Below are positions 9,159-18,444 of a DNA stretch of 64,000 nt, piece after piece (positions within the stretch are counted from its first letter, which is position 1; every line of letters begins with the position of its first letter). The position numbers were made by a program, and so were the translations under genes. The stretch covers positions 1,736,001 to 1,800,000 of the forward strand of contig NZ_JALKAS010000001.1 of assembly GCF_023015695.1 (NCBI RefSeq), given 5' to 3'. Source of the DNA: Jannaschia sp. S6380. GTDB taxonomy: Bacteria; Pseudomonadota; Alphaproteobacteria; Rhodobacterales; Rhodobacteraceae. The notes below the pieces were generated by a model that ran no database searches, was not told the origin of the DNA, and was given only the letters and a program-made list of their open reading frames with translations.

Positions 9159-9314
9159 CTACCAAGCGAACCAGGGAAGCCGGATGTACGTGAGGATATG
9201 CGCGACGACCGCCACAAGCGTGAAGATCGCGAAACCACTCATATACACCGAATGCAGCTCCTGGGCCTGCTCGTCAGTGAGACCCGTGAACGACAGGTCG
9301 GTCTTATCAGCCAT
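9159..9314 (-). CDS. pufB: Light-harvesting complex 1 beta chain
   Basis: 51-residue LH1 beta polypeptide. It has the family N-terminus [17 protein letters not shown], a single membrane span, and the chlorophyll-binding histidine followed by the terminal motif [14 protein letters not shown]. The ATG at 9314 is fixed by a strong GGAGGA five A residues upstream. The longer frame that begins at 9350 has no family homology. It is the first structural gene of the puf set, after pufQ. Confidence 0.97.
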   Translation of the reverse strand: MADKTDLSFTGLTDEQAQELHSVYMSGFAIFTLVAVVAHILTYIRLPWFAW

Positions 9315-9370
9315 GTTTTTCCTCCGGAAAAAACAACTGGAGCCGCGCACGCCCCGCGACCGGGCTATGA

Positions 9371-9387
9371 CGGGGGCTCATCCCCCG
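9371..9387 (-). other. Hairpin in pufQ-pufB leader
   Basis: CGGGGG (9371-9376), a 5-base loop and CCCCCG (9382-9387) form a perfect 6-bp stem in the 118-base gap between pufQ and pufB. In Rhodobacter, processing of the pufQ-pufB region shapes the stable pufBA mRNA, so a 5' protective role is possible. The structure is seen; the role is inferred. Confidence 0.45.
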
Positions 9388-9432
9388 CATCCATCCACCG
9401 TCCCGTCAGGGGGGCGGATATCCGTGTTTCAG

Positions 9433-9660
9433 TCACCCGCAGAAAATCATCGGGGTGATGGTGCGGGCGTGCCCGCGCGCGACGGCCACCGGGCCGCAGT
9501 CCCGCCGCGGCATCAGCCGCAGCATCGACAGCGCCCAGCACAGCAGCGCCGCGGGCAACGTCAGCAGGAAGATCAGCGCGAAATAGAACCGGTATTCCAT
9601 CCGGTCGTCGGTCGCGCGCCTATGGGTGTCGACGGGGGTGTCCGTGGTCAGGGTGGTCAT
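9433..9660 (-). CDS. pufQ: PufQ, bacteriochlorophyll synthesis/assembly cofactor
   Basis: 75-residue small membrane protein between bchZ and pufB. It has the PufQ pattern: a polar N-terminus, one hydrophobic span (about 26-48), then the family tail [20 protein letters not shown]. PufQ is needed for normal bacteriochlorophyll levels in Rhodobacter, probably as a carrier or regulator of tetrapyrrole flux; its exact mechanism is unsettled. The start at 9660 overlaps the bchZ stop (ATGA) and is preceded by GGAGGAG. Confidence 0.93.
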   Translation of the reverse strand: MTTLTTDTPVDTHRRATDDRMEYRFYFALIFLLTLPAALLCWALSMLRLMPRRDCGPVAVARGHARTITPMIFCG

Positions 9661-11138
9661 GATCGCTCCTCCCAGTGATCGGCCGGTGTGGCATCGGGGT
9701 TCAGCCGCGCGACGGTCTCGCGAACGACGCGGTCGCCGCCATCGGCCAGCGCCGCGCGCTCGGCCGCGTCGCGCAGGGACTTGGCGGCGGAAATACGGGT
9801 CAGGATTGGATGCGTGGCGACGATGTCGTCCAGCAGGCGCTGCGCGTCCGCATCCCACGGGAAATCGCGGCGCAGCGTCGTGGGCGTGGCCTCGGCCGCA
9901 TCCATCTCGCTGCCCAGCGGCAGGATGTGGAACAGCGCGTCGAACAGGCCGTTGCACACTTCCTGCAACAGGTAGGTCGCGCCGGCATAGCCCATGAACG
10001 GCGTCCCCGTGGCCCGCCGGATCGCGGCGCCCGGAAAGCTCGCGGCCAGGAAGGTCGGCGCGGGGCCATGTCCGCCCGCCAACTCGGCCAGGTACATCTT
10101 CTCGTTGATCGACCCCATCAGGACGAGGGGGCGCGTCTTCGCGATCAGCGACCGAACCTCCTCGTTGTTGGTCTTGGTCCCGGCGCTGCGCGAGATCGCG
10201 AAGGCGCAGGGCAGGCCCAGATCGTCCTCGAGGTACTTGCGGATGCCGCGGGCATAGGTCTCGTTCGCGACGATCCCGAAGGACGCGGTGGCGAAGAAGT
10301 CCTGCGTCACCGACCGCCACAGGTCCCAGACCGGCTTGATGGTCGAATGCTTCTCGCGTTCGATGAACGGTTCGGGATCCAGCCCCAGCATCTCGCCTAG
10401 GCGGCGCAGGAACCTGGTCGTGCTGTCGATCCCGACCGGCGCCTGAAGGTACGGCTTGCCCAGCACCTCGCAGAGGCCGCGCCCGAACTCCCGGTACATG
10501 CAGATATTGGCGTCCGCGTTAACGAGGTTCCGCATCTCGGCCACATGCGCACCCAGCGGCATCACCATGTTGACCGTGCAGCCTATCCCCTCGACCAGCC
10601 GCCGAATTTCGGCCAGGTCCGAGGGCATGTTGAACGTGCCGTACATCGGCCCCAGGATGTTGACGCGCGGGGCCATGCCCTCGTCGCGCTTGGTCTCCTT
10701 CGGCATCCGGCCCTTGGTCATCCCGAACTCGGTGAAGAGCCAGGTCATCGCCCGATCGGCGGCCTGCCACTGATCCTCGTCGATGGTGCGCGGCAGGAAC
10801 CGCTGGATGTTCGTCCCCATCGGCGTGACGCCGCCGCCGATCATCTCGGCGATGGATCCGGTCACGACGACCGCCGGCAACGCGGGGTCCAGCGTGCCCC
10901 AGGCCCGCTTCATCGCGCCCTCGGTCCCGTCGCGGCCCAGCTCCTCCTCGCCCAGGCCCGTCACCACGATGGGCAATTCATGCGGCGGCAGCGCGTCGGT
11001 ATAGTGCAGCACGCTCGTCACCGGCAGGTTTTCGCAGCCCACTGGCCCGTCGATCACGCATTGCAGGCCCTTCACCGCGCAGAACGCGTAGACCGCGCCC
11101 CAATAGCCGCCCGCCCGGTCGTGATCCTGGATCAGCAT
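9657..11138 (-). CDS. bchZ: Chlorophyllide a reductase subunit Z
   Basis: 493-residue BchZ, the beta-type subunit of the nitrogenase-like chlorophyllide a oxidoreductase, which reduces ring B to make the bacteriochlorin. Family segments are visible: [20 protein letters not shown] with a cluster-ligand cysteine, [21 protein letters not shown], and the nitrogenase-like fold thereafter. It works with BchY as a heterotetramer that receives electrons from BchX. It overlaps pufQ by 4 bases and lies 49 bases after bchY. Confidence 0.97.
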   Translation of the reverse strand: MLIQDHDRAGGYWGAVYAFCAVKGLQCVIDGPVGCENLPVTSVLHYTDALPPHELPIVVTGLGEEELGRDGTEGAMKRAWGTLDPALPAVVVTGSIAEMIGGGVTPMGTNIQRFLPRTIDEDQWQAADRAMTWLFTEFGMTKGRMPKETKRDEGMAPRVNILGPMYGTFNMPSDLAEIRRLVEGIGCTVNMVMPLGAHVAEMRNLVNADANICMYREFGRGLCEVLGKPYLQAPVGIDSTTRFLRRLGEMLGLDPEPFIEREKHSTIKPVWDLWRSVTQDFFATASFGIVANETYARGIRKYLEDDLGLPCAFAISRSAGTKTNNEEVRSLIAKTRPLVLMGSINEKMYLAELAGGHGPAPTFLAASFPGAAIRRATGTPFMGYAGATYLLQEVCNGLFDALFHILPLGSEMDAAEATPTTLRRDFPWDADAQRLLDDIVATHPILTRISAAKSLRDAAERAALADGGDRVVRETVARLNPDATPADHWEERS

Positions 11139-11187
11139 GGCGCATCTCCGTCACGTCCGATGGGCATCCGCGAACCGGAATGGCGGG

Positions 11188-12729
11188 TCATATCATCGCC
11201 TCCGCCGCTTCCGCGCGCTTGCGCTTCTCGATCTTCTTGAGGTTCAGCGCCCGGAATTGCGGCTGCAGGTTCGGCGCGCCTTCCCAGATACCGGCCGTAT
11301 CGGCCTCGCCCACACCCTCGAAGAACGCCTTCATGTCGGTCATCCGCGTGCCGTTCCCGATGGCCGCGTTGACCACCTCGGCCAGCGACCCGGCCCCGGC
11401 CACGCCCATCAGGGGCCGCGCGGAGATCAGGTTTGTGAAATAAAGTGCCGGAATCCCCAGCGCCTTCGCCTTCTGGACCACCGGCGTCGTCCCGATGGCA
11501 AGGTTCGGATGCAGCCCCTCCATCGCGGCCAGGTCATCCTCCAACGAGGCCCGGAACTTCACCTCGGCCCCATGCGCCGTCAGCCAATCGACATCCGCCT
11601 CGGACCACGGCGTCTTCGGGCAGGCCGTTCCGACATAGGGGACGTCCGCGCCGCTCTCGATCAACAGACGCGCCACCAGAAGCTCGCTGCCCTCGTAGCC
11701 CGAGACGGTGATCGTCCCGTCGATCGGTGCCCCGGCCAGCGCGCCCTTGATCGCGGGCAGGGCCGCGTTCTGCGCCGCCTCGATCTGCCCGGCGGAAATC
11801 CCGAATGCCGCCCCGATCGCCGCCAGCCATGCGGCGGTGCCGTCATGGCCCACCGGCGCGGATCCGATGATCGGCCGGCCCGCCGCCTCGAACTCCCGGA
11901 TCGCGGCGGTGTAGAACGGATGGATCGCGGCTACCGCCCCGCAATCGAGCGCGGCGTAAAGCTCCCGCCATTCGCGGCACGGCACCACCGGCCCCGCCGC
12001 GAGGCCCATCGGCTCCAGCATCCGCCCGATCATCATCGGATCGGCCGGGAACATCTCGCCCAGAAGCGTCACCGTCGGCCGGTCCGATTTGCCGCCGACC
12101 GGCGCGGGCACCGGCCCGGCCTCCACCTCGGCGCGGGCATAGTTCAGCATCGCACCGGCGAGGACGTCCTTCGCCTCGGCATGGGTCGGGATGCCGAAGC
12201 CCGGCACATCGATCCCCACGATACGCACGCCGTTGATCTCCGTCGGCAGAAGCCGCAGCGGCACGCCGGATGCGGTCGGCACGCAGAGGTTCGTCACCAC
12301 GATGGCGTCGAACCGGTCCGGGTCGGCCATCTCGTGCACGGATTCGCGGATGTCCTCGAACAGCTTGCCCGTCACCAGCGTCTCGGAATTGAACGGGACA
12401 TAGCCGACCGAGCGCCGCGCGCCGTAGAAGTGGCTCACGAAGGTCAGGCCATAGACGCAGCAGGCCGAGCCCGACAGGATCGTGGCCGTCCGCCGCATCC
12501 GCAGCCCGACGCGCAGCGATCCGAAGGCCGGGCACATGCTCTGCGGCCGGTCGTGCGGGCCTTGCGGATAGTCCTTCGCGTATTGGTCCAGGATCTCGGA
12601 CTGGCCCGCCGCCGCGGCGGCCGCGCGCATCTCGTCGCCGGAATGGCAGCCGCCCGCCTCGACCGCCGTGACCGTCACGGCGCCATCCGGGTCGTGGCCG
12701 ACCTCGTATCCGGCGCGCTCAGGCGTCAT
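11188..12729 (-). CDS. bchY: Chlorophyllide a reductase subunit Y
   Basis: 513-residue BchY, the alpha-type catalytic subunit of chlorophyllide a reductase. Cysteine-bearing segments expected to bind the Fe-S cluster are near the N-terminus (GGCHSGDEM, MCPAFGSLRVG, GSACCVYGL). The nitrogenase-like substrate domain follows. The ATG at 12729 overlaps the bchX stop by 11 bases, as expected for coupled synthesis of subunits of one complex. Length and order (bchX-bchY-bchZ) are standard. Confidence 0.97.
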   Translation of the reverse strand: MTPERAGYEVGHDPDGAVTVTAVEAGGCHSGDEMRAAAAAAGQSEILDQYAKDYPQGPHDRPQSMCPAFGSLRVGLRMRRTATILSGSACCVYGLTFVSHFYGARRSVGYVPFNSETLVTGKLFEDIRESVHEMADPDRFDAIVVTNLCVPTASGVPLRLLPTEINGVRIVGIDVPGFGIPTHAEAKDVLAGAMLNYARAEVEAGPVPAPVGGKSDRPTVTLLGEMFPADPMMIGRMLEPMGLAAGPVVPCREWRELYAALDCGAVAAIHPFYTAAIREFEAAGRPIIGSAPVGHDGTAAWLAAIGAAFGISAGQIEAAQNAALPAIKGALAGAPIDGTITVSGYEGSELLVARLLIESGADVPYVGTACPKTPWSEADVDWLTAHGAEVKFRASLEDDLAAMEGLHPNLAIGTTPVVQKAKALGIPALYFTNLISARPLMGVAGAGSLAEVVNAAIGNGTRMTDMKAFFEGVGEADTAGIWEGAPNLQPQFRALNLKKIEKRKRAEAAEAMI

Positions 12730-13720
12730 CGTAGACGACCTCCAGGCTTTCGGTCCGGACCGCGTTCTTGCCGCGCATGTCGGCATCCGTGGCCGGCTCC
12801 AGCACGACGTCGCCGCCGGTCTCGGACGCATCGAACAGGCCCAGAAGCCCGTCCTGGTCCAGCGGCGCGGGCCGCACCGGCGGGGCCACCGCGACGTTGT
12901 CTCCCAGCGACGCGAACAGGGCACCCCATTCGCTCTCCTCGGTGCCGACGATCTGATAGTTTGCAGATTTCTTGCGCAAATCGTCGTTCTGAGGAATCGC
13001 GGCCAGTACGGGGATCTTGACCGCCTCGGCAAAGGCCTTCGCCTCGCCTGAGCCGTCATCCTTGTTAATGACCAGCCCCGCGACGCCGACGTTTCCGCCC
13101 AACTTGCGGAAATATTCCACCGCCGAGCAGACGTTGTTGGCCACGTACAGCGATTGCAGGTCGTTGGACGCGACCAGGATGACCTTCTGCGCCATGTCCC
13201 GCGCGATCGGCAGGCCGAAGCCGCCGCAGACCACGTCGCCCAGGAAGTCGAGCAGCACGTAGTCGAAGTCCCAGTCGTGGAAGCCCAGCTTCTCCAAAAG
13301 CTCGAAGCCGTGGATGATGCCGCGCCCGCCGCAGCCGCGCCCGACCTCCGGCCCGCCCAGCTCCATCGCGAAGACGCCGCCGCGCTTGAAGCAGACATCG
13401 CCGATCTTGACCTCCTCGCCCGCGAGCTTCTTGGCCGAGGACGTCTCGATGATCGTGGGACATGCCTTGCCGCCGAACAGCAGCGATGTCGTGTCCGATT
13501 TCGGGTCGCAGCCGATCAGCAGGACGCGCTTGCCCTGTTCGGCCATCATGTGGCTGAGGTTGGCCAGCGTGAACGACTTGCCGATGCCGCCCTTGCCGTA
13601 GATCGCGATGATCTGCGTCTTGGAGGTCGGCTCGTCGGACACGATGTCGGCCAGATCCTCGGCCGCCTCGTCGCGCAGCCGCTGGTCGAAATCCTTCAGG
13701 TTCGGAACGTCGAGGCTCAT
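12719..13720 (-). CDS. bchX: Chlorophyllide a reductase iron protein subunit X
   Basis: 333-residue NifH-like ATPase that passes electrons from ferredoxin to BchYZ. The P-loop YGKGGIGKS (about 41-49) and the two [4Fe-4S]-ligating cysteines in RGCGGRG (about 130) and DVVCGGFG (about 165) are present. The ATG at 13720 was chosen because it overlaps the bchC stop (ATGA) and gives the family N-terminus [13 protein letters not shown]. An in-frame start five codons earlier is possible. Confidence 0.97.
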   Translation of the reverse strand: MSLDVPNLKDFDQRLRDEAAEDLADIVSDEPTSKTQIIAIYGKGGIGKSFTLANLSHMMAEQGKRVLLIGCDPKSDTTSLLFGGKACPTIIETSSAKKLAGEEVKIGDVCFKRGGVFAMELGGPEVGRGCGGRGIIHGFELLEKLGFHDWDFDYVLLDFLGDVVCGGFGLPIARDMAQKVILVASNDLQSLYVANNVCSAVEYFRKLGGNVGVAGLVINKDDGSGEAKAFAEAVKIPVLAAIPQNDDLRKKSANYQIVGTEESEWGALFASLGDNVAVAPPVRPAPLDQDGLLGLFDASETGGDVVLEPATDADMRGKNAVRTESLEVVYDDA

Positions 13721-14658
13721 GGGGTCGCACTCCAATCCAGGATCATCTTCAGGCAGTCGGGGTCTTCGAACGCCTGCGCATAGGCCTCAGGGGCCTCGGC
13801 GGCGGGACGAGTGTGGGTGATGAGGTCGTCGAGGCGCAGGCTCCCGCTCTCGATCAGGGCGCGGGTCGCGATCAGGTCATCGCGCGTCCACTCCGCGGCG
13901 ATGCGCAGGCGCGCCTCCTTCATGAAGGCCGGCGCGAAGGCGAAGGCGACGGGTTGCGCGTAGAAGCCCGCCAGCACGACCTCGCCGCCACGCGCCAGAC
14001 GTCCGATCAGCCGGTCCAGCACGGCCGCGTCGCCCGATGCGTCGTAGATCGACCGGTAATCGCGGCGCGGATCGTCGTCGGGATGGATGACTGCATAATC
14101 CTCGGCACCAAGGCGCCGGGCGGGCGAGATCTCCCACACCGTGGGCGGCGGCGCGCCGGCGGCGACGGTCAGCCGCGCCAGCAATCGCCCGAGGACGCCG
14201 TGGCCGACGATCAGGTCGGGCACGGCGTGGCCGGGCCCGGCCATCGCGTGACGGGCGGTTGCGGCAAGCGCCAGCAGCGCGCCTTCGTCGCCGGTCCCCG
14301 GATCAAGGCGCATGACCCTGTCGGCGGCGGTCACGACACGCCGCGCTGCCCCGCCAAACAATCCCTGCGCGCCGCGATAGCAACTCGCGCCGGGTACGAA
14401 GACCAGGTCGCCGACGCTATGCGTCGTCCGCGATCCCGCTTCGACGACATGTCCGACCGCCTCGTATCCCGGCACCAGTGGATATCCCATGCCCGGAAAC
14501 GGCGGCATGTCCCCGGACCAGAACAGCTTTTCCGTCCCCGAGGAGATCCCCGAGGCCGTGACATCGACCACTAGATCGCCGTCGCCCGGCGGATCGATGG
14601 GCAGATTGTCCACGCGGATCGCCCTAGGTCCGTTCAGTATGACAGCCGTGCTTTCCAT
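13717..14658 (-). CDS. bchC: Bacteriochlorophyllide a dehydrogenase (3-hydroxyethyl oxidation) BchC
   Basis: 313-residue medium-chain dehydrogenase-like enzyme that oxidises the C3 hydroxyethyl group to acetyl, giving bacteriochlorophyllide a. Family motifs are [19 protein letters not shown] near residue 45 and [14 protein letters not shown], followed by a nucleotide-binding half ([16 protein letters not shown]). The ATG at 14658 has GGAGG at good spacing; the frame extends 12 bases further to a TTG. It is the first gene behind a tandem pair of PpsR-type sites and leads into bchXYZ-puf. Confidence 0.96.
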   Translation of the reverse strand: MESTAVILNGPRAIRVDNLPIDPPGDGDLVVDVTASGISSGTEKLFWSGDMPPFPGMGYPLVPGYEAVGHVVEAGSRTTHSVGDLVFVPGASCYRGAQGLFGGAARRVVTAADRVMRLDPGTGDEGALLALAATARHAMAGPGHAVPDLIVGHGVLGRLLARLTVAAGAPPPTVWEISPARRLGAEDYAVIHPDDDPRRDYRSIYDASGDAAVLDRLIGRLARGGEVVLAGFYAQPVAFAFAPAFMKEARLRIAAEWTRDDLIATRALIESGSLRLDDLITHTRPAAEAPEAYAQAFEDPDCLKMILDWSATP

Positions 14659-14720
14659 CTCGACCTCCAACCCGGCCTACGCCTTCGTGCGGCATGGACC
14701 CGACTCCGGCAGGTCCGTTC

Positions 14721-14738
14721 TGTCAGCTTAGACGGACA
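14721..14738. promoter_or_regulatory. PpsR-type site 1 in bchC promoter
   Basis: TGTCAGCTTAGACGGACA: TGT and ACA halves separated by exactly 12 bases, 62 bases upstream of the bchC start. It is the promoter-proximal member of a tandem pair. Paired sites in the bchC promoter are well established in Rhodobacter, where PpsR/CrtJ binds them cooperatively. Confidence 0.85.
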
Positions 14739-14746
14739 TCAGATTA

Positions 14747-14764
14747 TGTCAACTTAGTTAGACA
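14747..14764. promoter_or_regulatory. PpsR-type site 2 in bchC promoter
   Basis: TGTCAACTTAGTTAGACA: a second TGT-N12-ACA element, separated from site 1 by 8 bases. The two share TGTCA(G/A)CTTAG at their left ends. It lies between the bchC promoter and the crtF stop at 14774. Confidence 0.85.
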
Positions 14765-14773
14765 CCGCGCTTG

Positions 14774-15907
14774 TCAGGGGCGCCGACAAGTCAGGACCGA
14801 TGTGATGTAGGGGCGCGGTGCCCGCTGCGGCCGCATCGCGCGAAACCCGACGTCGCGGCACAGCCCGGCCAGTTCGTCGGCGGACCGGGTTCGGCCGGTC
14901 CCCATGGCCACGGTATAGATCGCAAAATAAGCATCGCCCGCGCGCGCCGGCCGTGCCCCGCCCGACATCGGTTCGGATATCAGGAGCAGCCCGCCCGGGG
15001 GCAGCGCCTCGTACGCGGCGGCGAGCAGGGCGCGCACGGTTTCGTCGGAGTGGTCGTAGAGGACGCGGACCAGGCTGATCGCGTCGCAGCCCTTGGGCAG
15101 AGGATCATCGCGGAACGATCCGGGATGCACGGTGACCCGATCGCGCAGGTCCGGCGCCTCAAGGGCGGCGAGCCCGGACGTCACGACGTCGGGCAGATCC
15201 AGCAGCGACAGTCGCAGATGCGGATGGCGCCGCCCCGCCGCCGCCAGGAACAGGCCGGTGCCGCCGCCCACGTCCAACAGCCGCTTCACACCGGAGAGGT
15301 CGCAGGCGTCCAACGTGTCGCGCGCGACCAGATCCAGGCTGCGCGCCATCAGGTCTGAATAGCGGTCTACCGCGGCCCCGTCATCGGCGGCGCGGTCGCC
15401 AAGGACATAGGGCCAGAATGCCGCGACCTCGGTCGCCGTCTCGCCCCGGAAGAAGGCCACCGGGTCCGACAGGTCGCGATAGAGCGCGCGGTGATGGCGG
15501 ATCATGTCGCAGAGACCGGGGACCCCCAGGAGTGCCGCGCCCTTGCGGGTCAACGCGAACCGGTCCGAACGACGCCGCCGCAATAGCCCCAGGGCCGCCC
15601 CGGCATTCAGCAGGACGCGCATGCGCTCGGCCGGCACGCCGCGCGACTGGGCCAGATCCGCGATGGTGGCATCGCCGTCAAGCATGGGCGCGAGGACGTC
15701 GAACTCGACCAGCGCGGCCAGAACCTGGCTGTGACAGAACCCGGCCACCAGGTCGAACAGCGCCGCCCCGTCGCGTCGAACCAGCCCGCGCGTCGGCGGA
15801 AACCGTGCCGCCCAATTCTGGAACCTCGGATTGGCGATCAGCCGCGCGCGCCAGCCCGTCAGGGGCCAGGCGCGCCGCCGCGGCGGGGGTCCGTCAAGCG
15901 TGACCAT
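14774..15907 (-). CDS. crtF: Demethylspheroidene O-methyltransferase CrtF
   Basis: 377-residue S-adenosylmethionine-dependent methyltransferase that methylates the C1 hydroxyl of the carotenoid in the spheroidene branch. It has an N-terminal winged-helix dimerisation domain, then the SAM motif DVGGGTGLFLAAAG (about 215-228), a second acidic motif (LSLLDLPDVV) and the late segment LLISEPMSGG. The start overlaps the crtE stop by 14 bases. Its 3' end abuts the bchC promoter sites, so crtEF transcripts can run on into bchCXYZ-puf. Confidence 0.95.
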   Translation of the reverse strand: MVTLDGPPPRRRAWPLTGWRARLIANPRFQNWAARFPPTRGLVRRDGAALFDLVAGFCHSQVLAALVEFDVLAPMLDGDATIADLAQSRGVPAERMRVLLNAGAALGLLRRRRSDRFALTRKGAALLGVPGLCDMIRHHRALYRDLSDPVAFFRGETATEVAAFWPYVLGDRAADDGAAVDRYSDLMARSLDLVARDTLDACDLSGVKRLLDVGGGTGLFLAAAGRRHPHLRLSLLDLPDVVTSGLAALEAPDLRDRVTVHPGSFRDDPLPKGCDAISLVRVLYDHSDETVRALLAAAYEALPPGGLLLISEPMSGGARPARAGDAYFAIYTVAMGTGRTRSADELAGLCRDVGFRAMRPQRAPRPYITSVLTCRRP

Positions 15908-16787
15908 TCCGGCCCAGGGCGCCCGGTGCGACCGATGTGGTGGCCGGCATCAACCGACGCGCCTGCGCCTGCACCATGCGGGCCAGCATCGCCTCGCCGG
16001 GGCAGGACGGGATCGAGGCGATGGCCCCGCCCAATATGTCCTTCAGTCGCGCGACGGCACCGTCCAGACCCAGTTCCCGCACGGCGTTGGGGCGGTCATG
16101 ACGCCCATCCTGATCGGCCGGCTTGCCGAGATCGTCCGCGTCGCCGCAGGCATCGCGCAGATCGTCGGCGACCTGAAACGCCTCGCCGATGCGCAGGCCC
16201 AGTTCCTCCCACGGGTCGGGGTCGTGACCGGCCGCGATGGCGCCCATCTGCGTCGCCGCGACGAACAGCGCGCCGGTCTTGGCACGATGATACGCGCCCA
16301 GGTCGATCTCGGCTTCGCTTTCCCATCCCTGCCCGGCGCAGATGCCGCCCGGCATGCCGGTCCGTCGCGCCAGTGACAGCACCAGCTGCGAGGACCGCAT
16401 CGGATCGACCGTGGCGGCACGGGCGAGGATCTCGAACGCCAGGACGATCAGGCTGTCCCCGGCCAGCACGGCCAGTGGCTCCGAATAGGCACGATGGACG
16501 GACGGCTTGCCGCGTCGGGTATCCGCGTCGTCGAAGCAGGGCAGATCGTCGTGAACGAGCGACGCGCAGTGGATAAGTTCCAGCGCGCAAGCGGCGGCAT
16601 TCGTAATTTCGGGCCGATCGTCGCCGCAGGCGGTCGCCACACCCAGCAGGATGGTCGGCCGAATCCGCGCGCCCCCGGGCAGGATGGCATGGTCGATGGC
16701 CGCCGCCAGCCGCGCGGGCGGGGCACCGGATCGGACATGCCGCAAGGCGCCGAGGATCGTGGGTTCGATACGGGTACTGACGGTCAT
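15894..16787 (-). CDS. crtE: Geranylgeranyl diphosphate synthase CrtE
   Basis: 297-residue trans-prenyltransferase making C20 geranylgeranyl diphosphate for carotenoids and for BchG. The first aspartate-rich motif DDLPCFDD (about 80-87) and the second, DDLRDACGD, are present. The ATG at 16787 gives the family N-terminus; the longer frame to 16880 would run through the PpsR-type site. It is the first gene of the crtEF-bch-puf superoperon and diverges from crtD. Confidence 0.94.
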   Translation of the reverse strand: MTVSTRIEPTILGALRHVRSGAPPARLAAAIDHAILPGGARIRPTILLGVATACGDDRPEITNAAACALELIHCASLVHDDLPCFDDADTRRGKPSVHRAYSEPLAVLAGDSLIVLAFEILARAATVDPMRSSQLVLSLARRTGMPGGICAGQGWESEAEIDLGAYHRAKTGALFVAATQMGAIAAGHDPDPWEELGLRIGEAFQVADDLRDACGDADDLGKPADQDGRHDRPNAVRELGLDGAVARLKDILGGAIASIPSCPGEAMLARMVQAQARRLMPATTSVAPGALGRNGHA

Positions 16788-16834
16788 CACGCGCCCCTTG
16801 TGTAAACAAACGGAAGCGCAAACTGCCCCGGTTG

Positions 16835-16852
16835 TGTAAATCAAACTGGACA
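16835..16852. promoter_or_regulatory. PpsR-type site between crtE and crtD
   Basis: TGTAAATCAAACTGGACA matches TGT-N12-ACA. It lies 48 bases before the crtE start and 45 before the crtD start and could control both directions. The 9-mer TTGTGTAAA occurs at its left edge (16832-16840) and again 34 bases away (16798-16806), where the ACA half is missing. That second copy may be a weak half-site. Confidence 0.75.
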
Positions 16853-16896
16853 CTTTGCCAGTTCGAGTCAACAATTCCACCGAGAGGATGAGGCGA

Positions 16897-18444
16897 ATGG
16901 CGGAAGATTACGACGTCATGGTGATCGGCGCCGGGATCGGCGGGATCGCCGCTGCGCTCTGTCTGGCGCATCATGGCCGCCGCGTGCTCGTCCTGGAACG
17001 ACACGGCCATCCCGGCGGCAAGATCCGGACCCTGGACACCCCGGCCGGCCCCGTGGATTCCGGCCCGACGGTCCTGACCATGCGCGACGTGTTCGAGGAT
17101 CTGTTCACCTCGGTCGAGGAGCGGCTGTCCGATCATGTCGAGCTGACCCGCCTGCCAATCATCGCGCGACATTTCTGGCCGGACGGAACGCGGTTGGACC
17201 TGACCGACGATGCCGAACAGAACGTCGGGCATGTCGCCGCTGCCATGGGCCGGCCGGCGGCACGGCAGTTCCGGGCCATGGCACGCCGCGCGTCGGGCCT
17301 GTTCGTCGGGTTCGAGGGACCGGTGATGCAGTCCCCGCAACCCTCCATCACTGCCTTGACGGCGCGCGTTCTGCGCCGGCCGCGCCTGATACGGGCGATG
17401 GCGCCGCATCGCAGCCTTGCTGGAATGTTGCGAAATCGGCTGGACGACCCCCGCCTGGCACAGCTCTTCGGGCGTTACGCGACCTATGTCGGCGGGATGC
17501 CCGATGCCGCGCCCGCGATCCTCGCGCTCATCTACCACGCCGAAGCGTCCGGGGTCTGGACCCCGAAAGGCGGCATGCAGGCCCTGCCCGCGGCGATGGC
17601 GGCGCTCGCCCGCCGGAAAGGGGCGGTGTTCCAGTATCGGACCGACGCCGGCGCGATCCGGCGGTCCGACGATGGCGGCCTTATTGTAGAGACCGATCGC
17701 GGCCCCCGAACGGCCACCACGGTCATCTTCAACGGCGACCCCCGGGCGCTGACGACCGGTCGACACGGGCCCGAAGTCGCGGGTGCCGTGCCGCGCGGGG
17801 CGACCGAACCCCGCAGCCTGTCGGCCTGCGTCCTGAGCTTCTCGGCCCGCGCCCGGGGGGTGGAGCTGTCGCATCACAACGTTTTCTTCGGCGACGCGCC
17901 GGGGGCGGAGTTCGACGATCTGGCGCAGGCCCGCCTGCCGCAGGACCCGACCCTGTATGTCTGCGCGCAGGATGCGAACCGGCCCAATGCGCCGGGCCGG
18001 TTCGAGATCATCATGAACGCCCCGGCGGGCCTTCGCGAAAGGAACGACCTCGCATGCCTCGATCACATCCTCGCGCGGCTGGCGCGCTTCGGCCTGACCT
18101 TCCATCCCCGGCCCGGCCCGGAAAGCCTGACGATGCCGCGCGATTTCGACCGACTCTTCCCGCACAGCCTGGGCGCGCTCTACGGCCGGGCGCCGCAGGG
18201 GCTCGATGCGACGTTCCGGCGACCGACGGCGCGCAGCCGGATACCCGGACTCTATCTGGCGGGCGGGGGGACGCATCCCGGGGCCGGGGTGCCGATGGCG
18301 ACCCTCTCCGGCCGGCACGCGGCCGCAGCGATACTTCGGGACCTGCCTTCGACGTCGACGTCCCGCCCGGCGGCTATGCCTGGTGGTATGTCGACGGGAT
18401 CAGCGATGACGGCCGGCGCGCCATCTCGGTCATCGGCTTCATAG
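16897..18444 (+). CDS. crtD: Hydroxyneurosporene/methoxyneurosporene desaturase CrtD
   Basis: FAD-dependent carotenoid 3,4-desaturase of the CrtI family, acting on hydroxy- or methoxy-neurosporene. It has the N-terminal FAD motif VMVIGAGIGGIAAALCLAHH, the segment GGKIRTLDTPAGPVDSGPT and the C-terminal FAD motif IPGLYLAGGGTHPGAGVPM. It is told from CrtI by position (next to crtC, divergent from crtE) and by a second, canonical crtI in the cluster. The ATG at 16897 has AGGATGAGG upstream. The last ~35 residues (after AAAILRDLP) are low-complexity Ser/Thr/Ala/Pro and are read through the start of crtC in another frame. The functional protein probably ends in sense near there. Confidence 0.93.
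   Translation: MAEDYDVMVIGAGIGGIAAALCLAHHGRRVLVLERHGHPGGKIRTLDTPAGPVDSGPTVLTMRDVFEDLFTSVEERLSDHVELTRLPIIARHFWPDGTRLDLTDDAEQNVGHVAAAMGRPAARQFRAMARRASGLFVGFEGPVMQSPQPSITALTARVLRRPRLIRAMAPHRSLAGMLRNRLDDPRLAQLFGRYATYVGGMPDAAPAILALIYHAEASGVWTPKGGMQALPAAMAALARRKGAVFQYRTDAGAIRRSDDGGLIVETDRGPRTATTVIFNGDPRALTTGRHGPEVAGAVPRGATEPRSLSACVLSFSARARGVELSHHNVFFGDAPGAEFDDLAQARLPQDPTLYVCAQDANRPNAPGRFEIIMNAPAGLRERNDLACLDHILARLARFGLTFHPRPGPESLTMPRDFDRLFPHSLGALYGRAPQGLDATFRRPTARSRIPGLYLAGGGTHPGAGVPMATLSGRHAAAAILRDLPSTSTSRPAAMPGGMSTGSAMTAGAPSRSSAS

Noticed and set aside
11137..13020. 627-residue + strand frame opposite bchY and bchX
   Set aside because: Shadow of the bchXY subunit genes, which are recognised by cluster-ligand cysteines and a P-loop.
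16801..16818. Second full PpsR site beside crtE
   Set aside because: TGT at 16801-16803 is followed after 12 bases by GCG, not ACA; it was kept only as a possible half-site.
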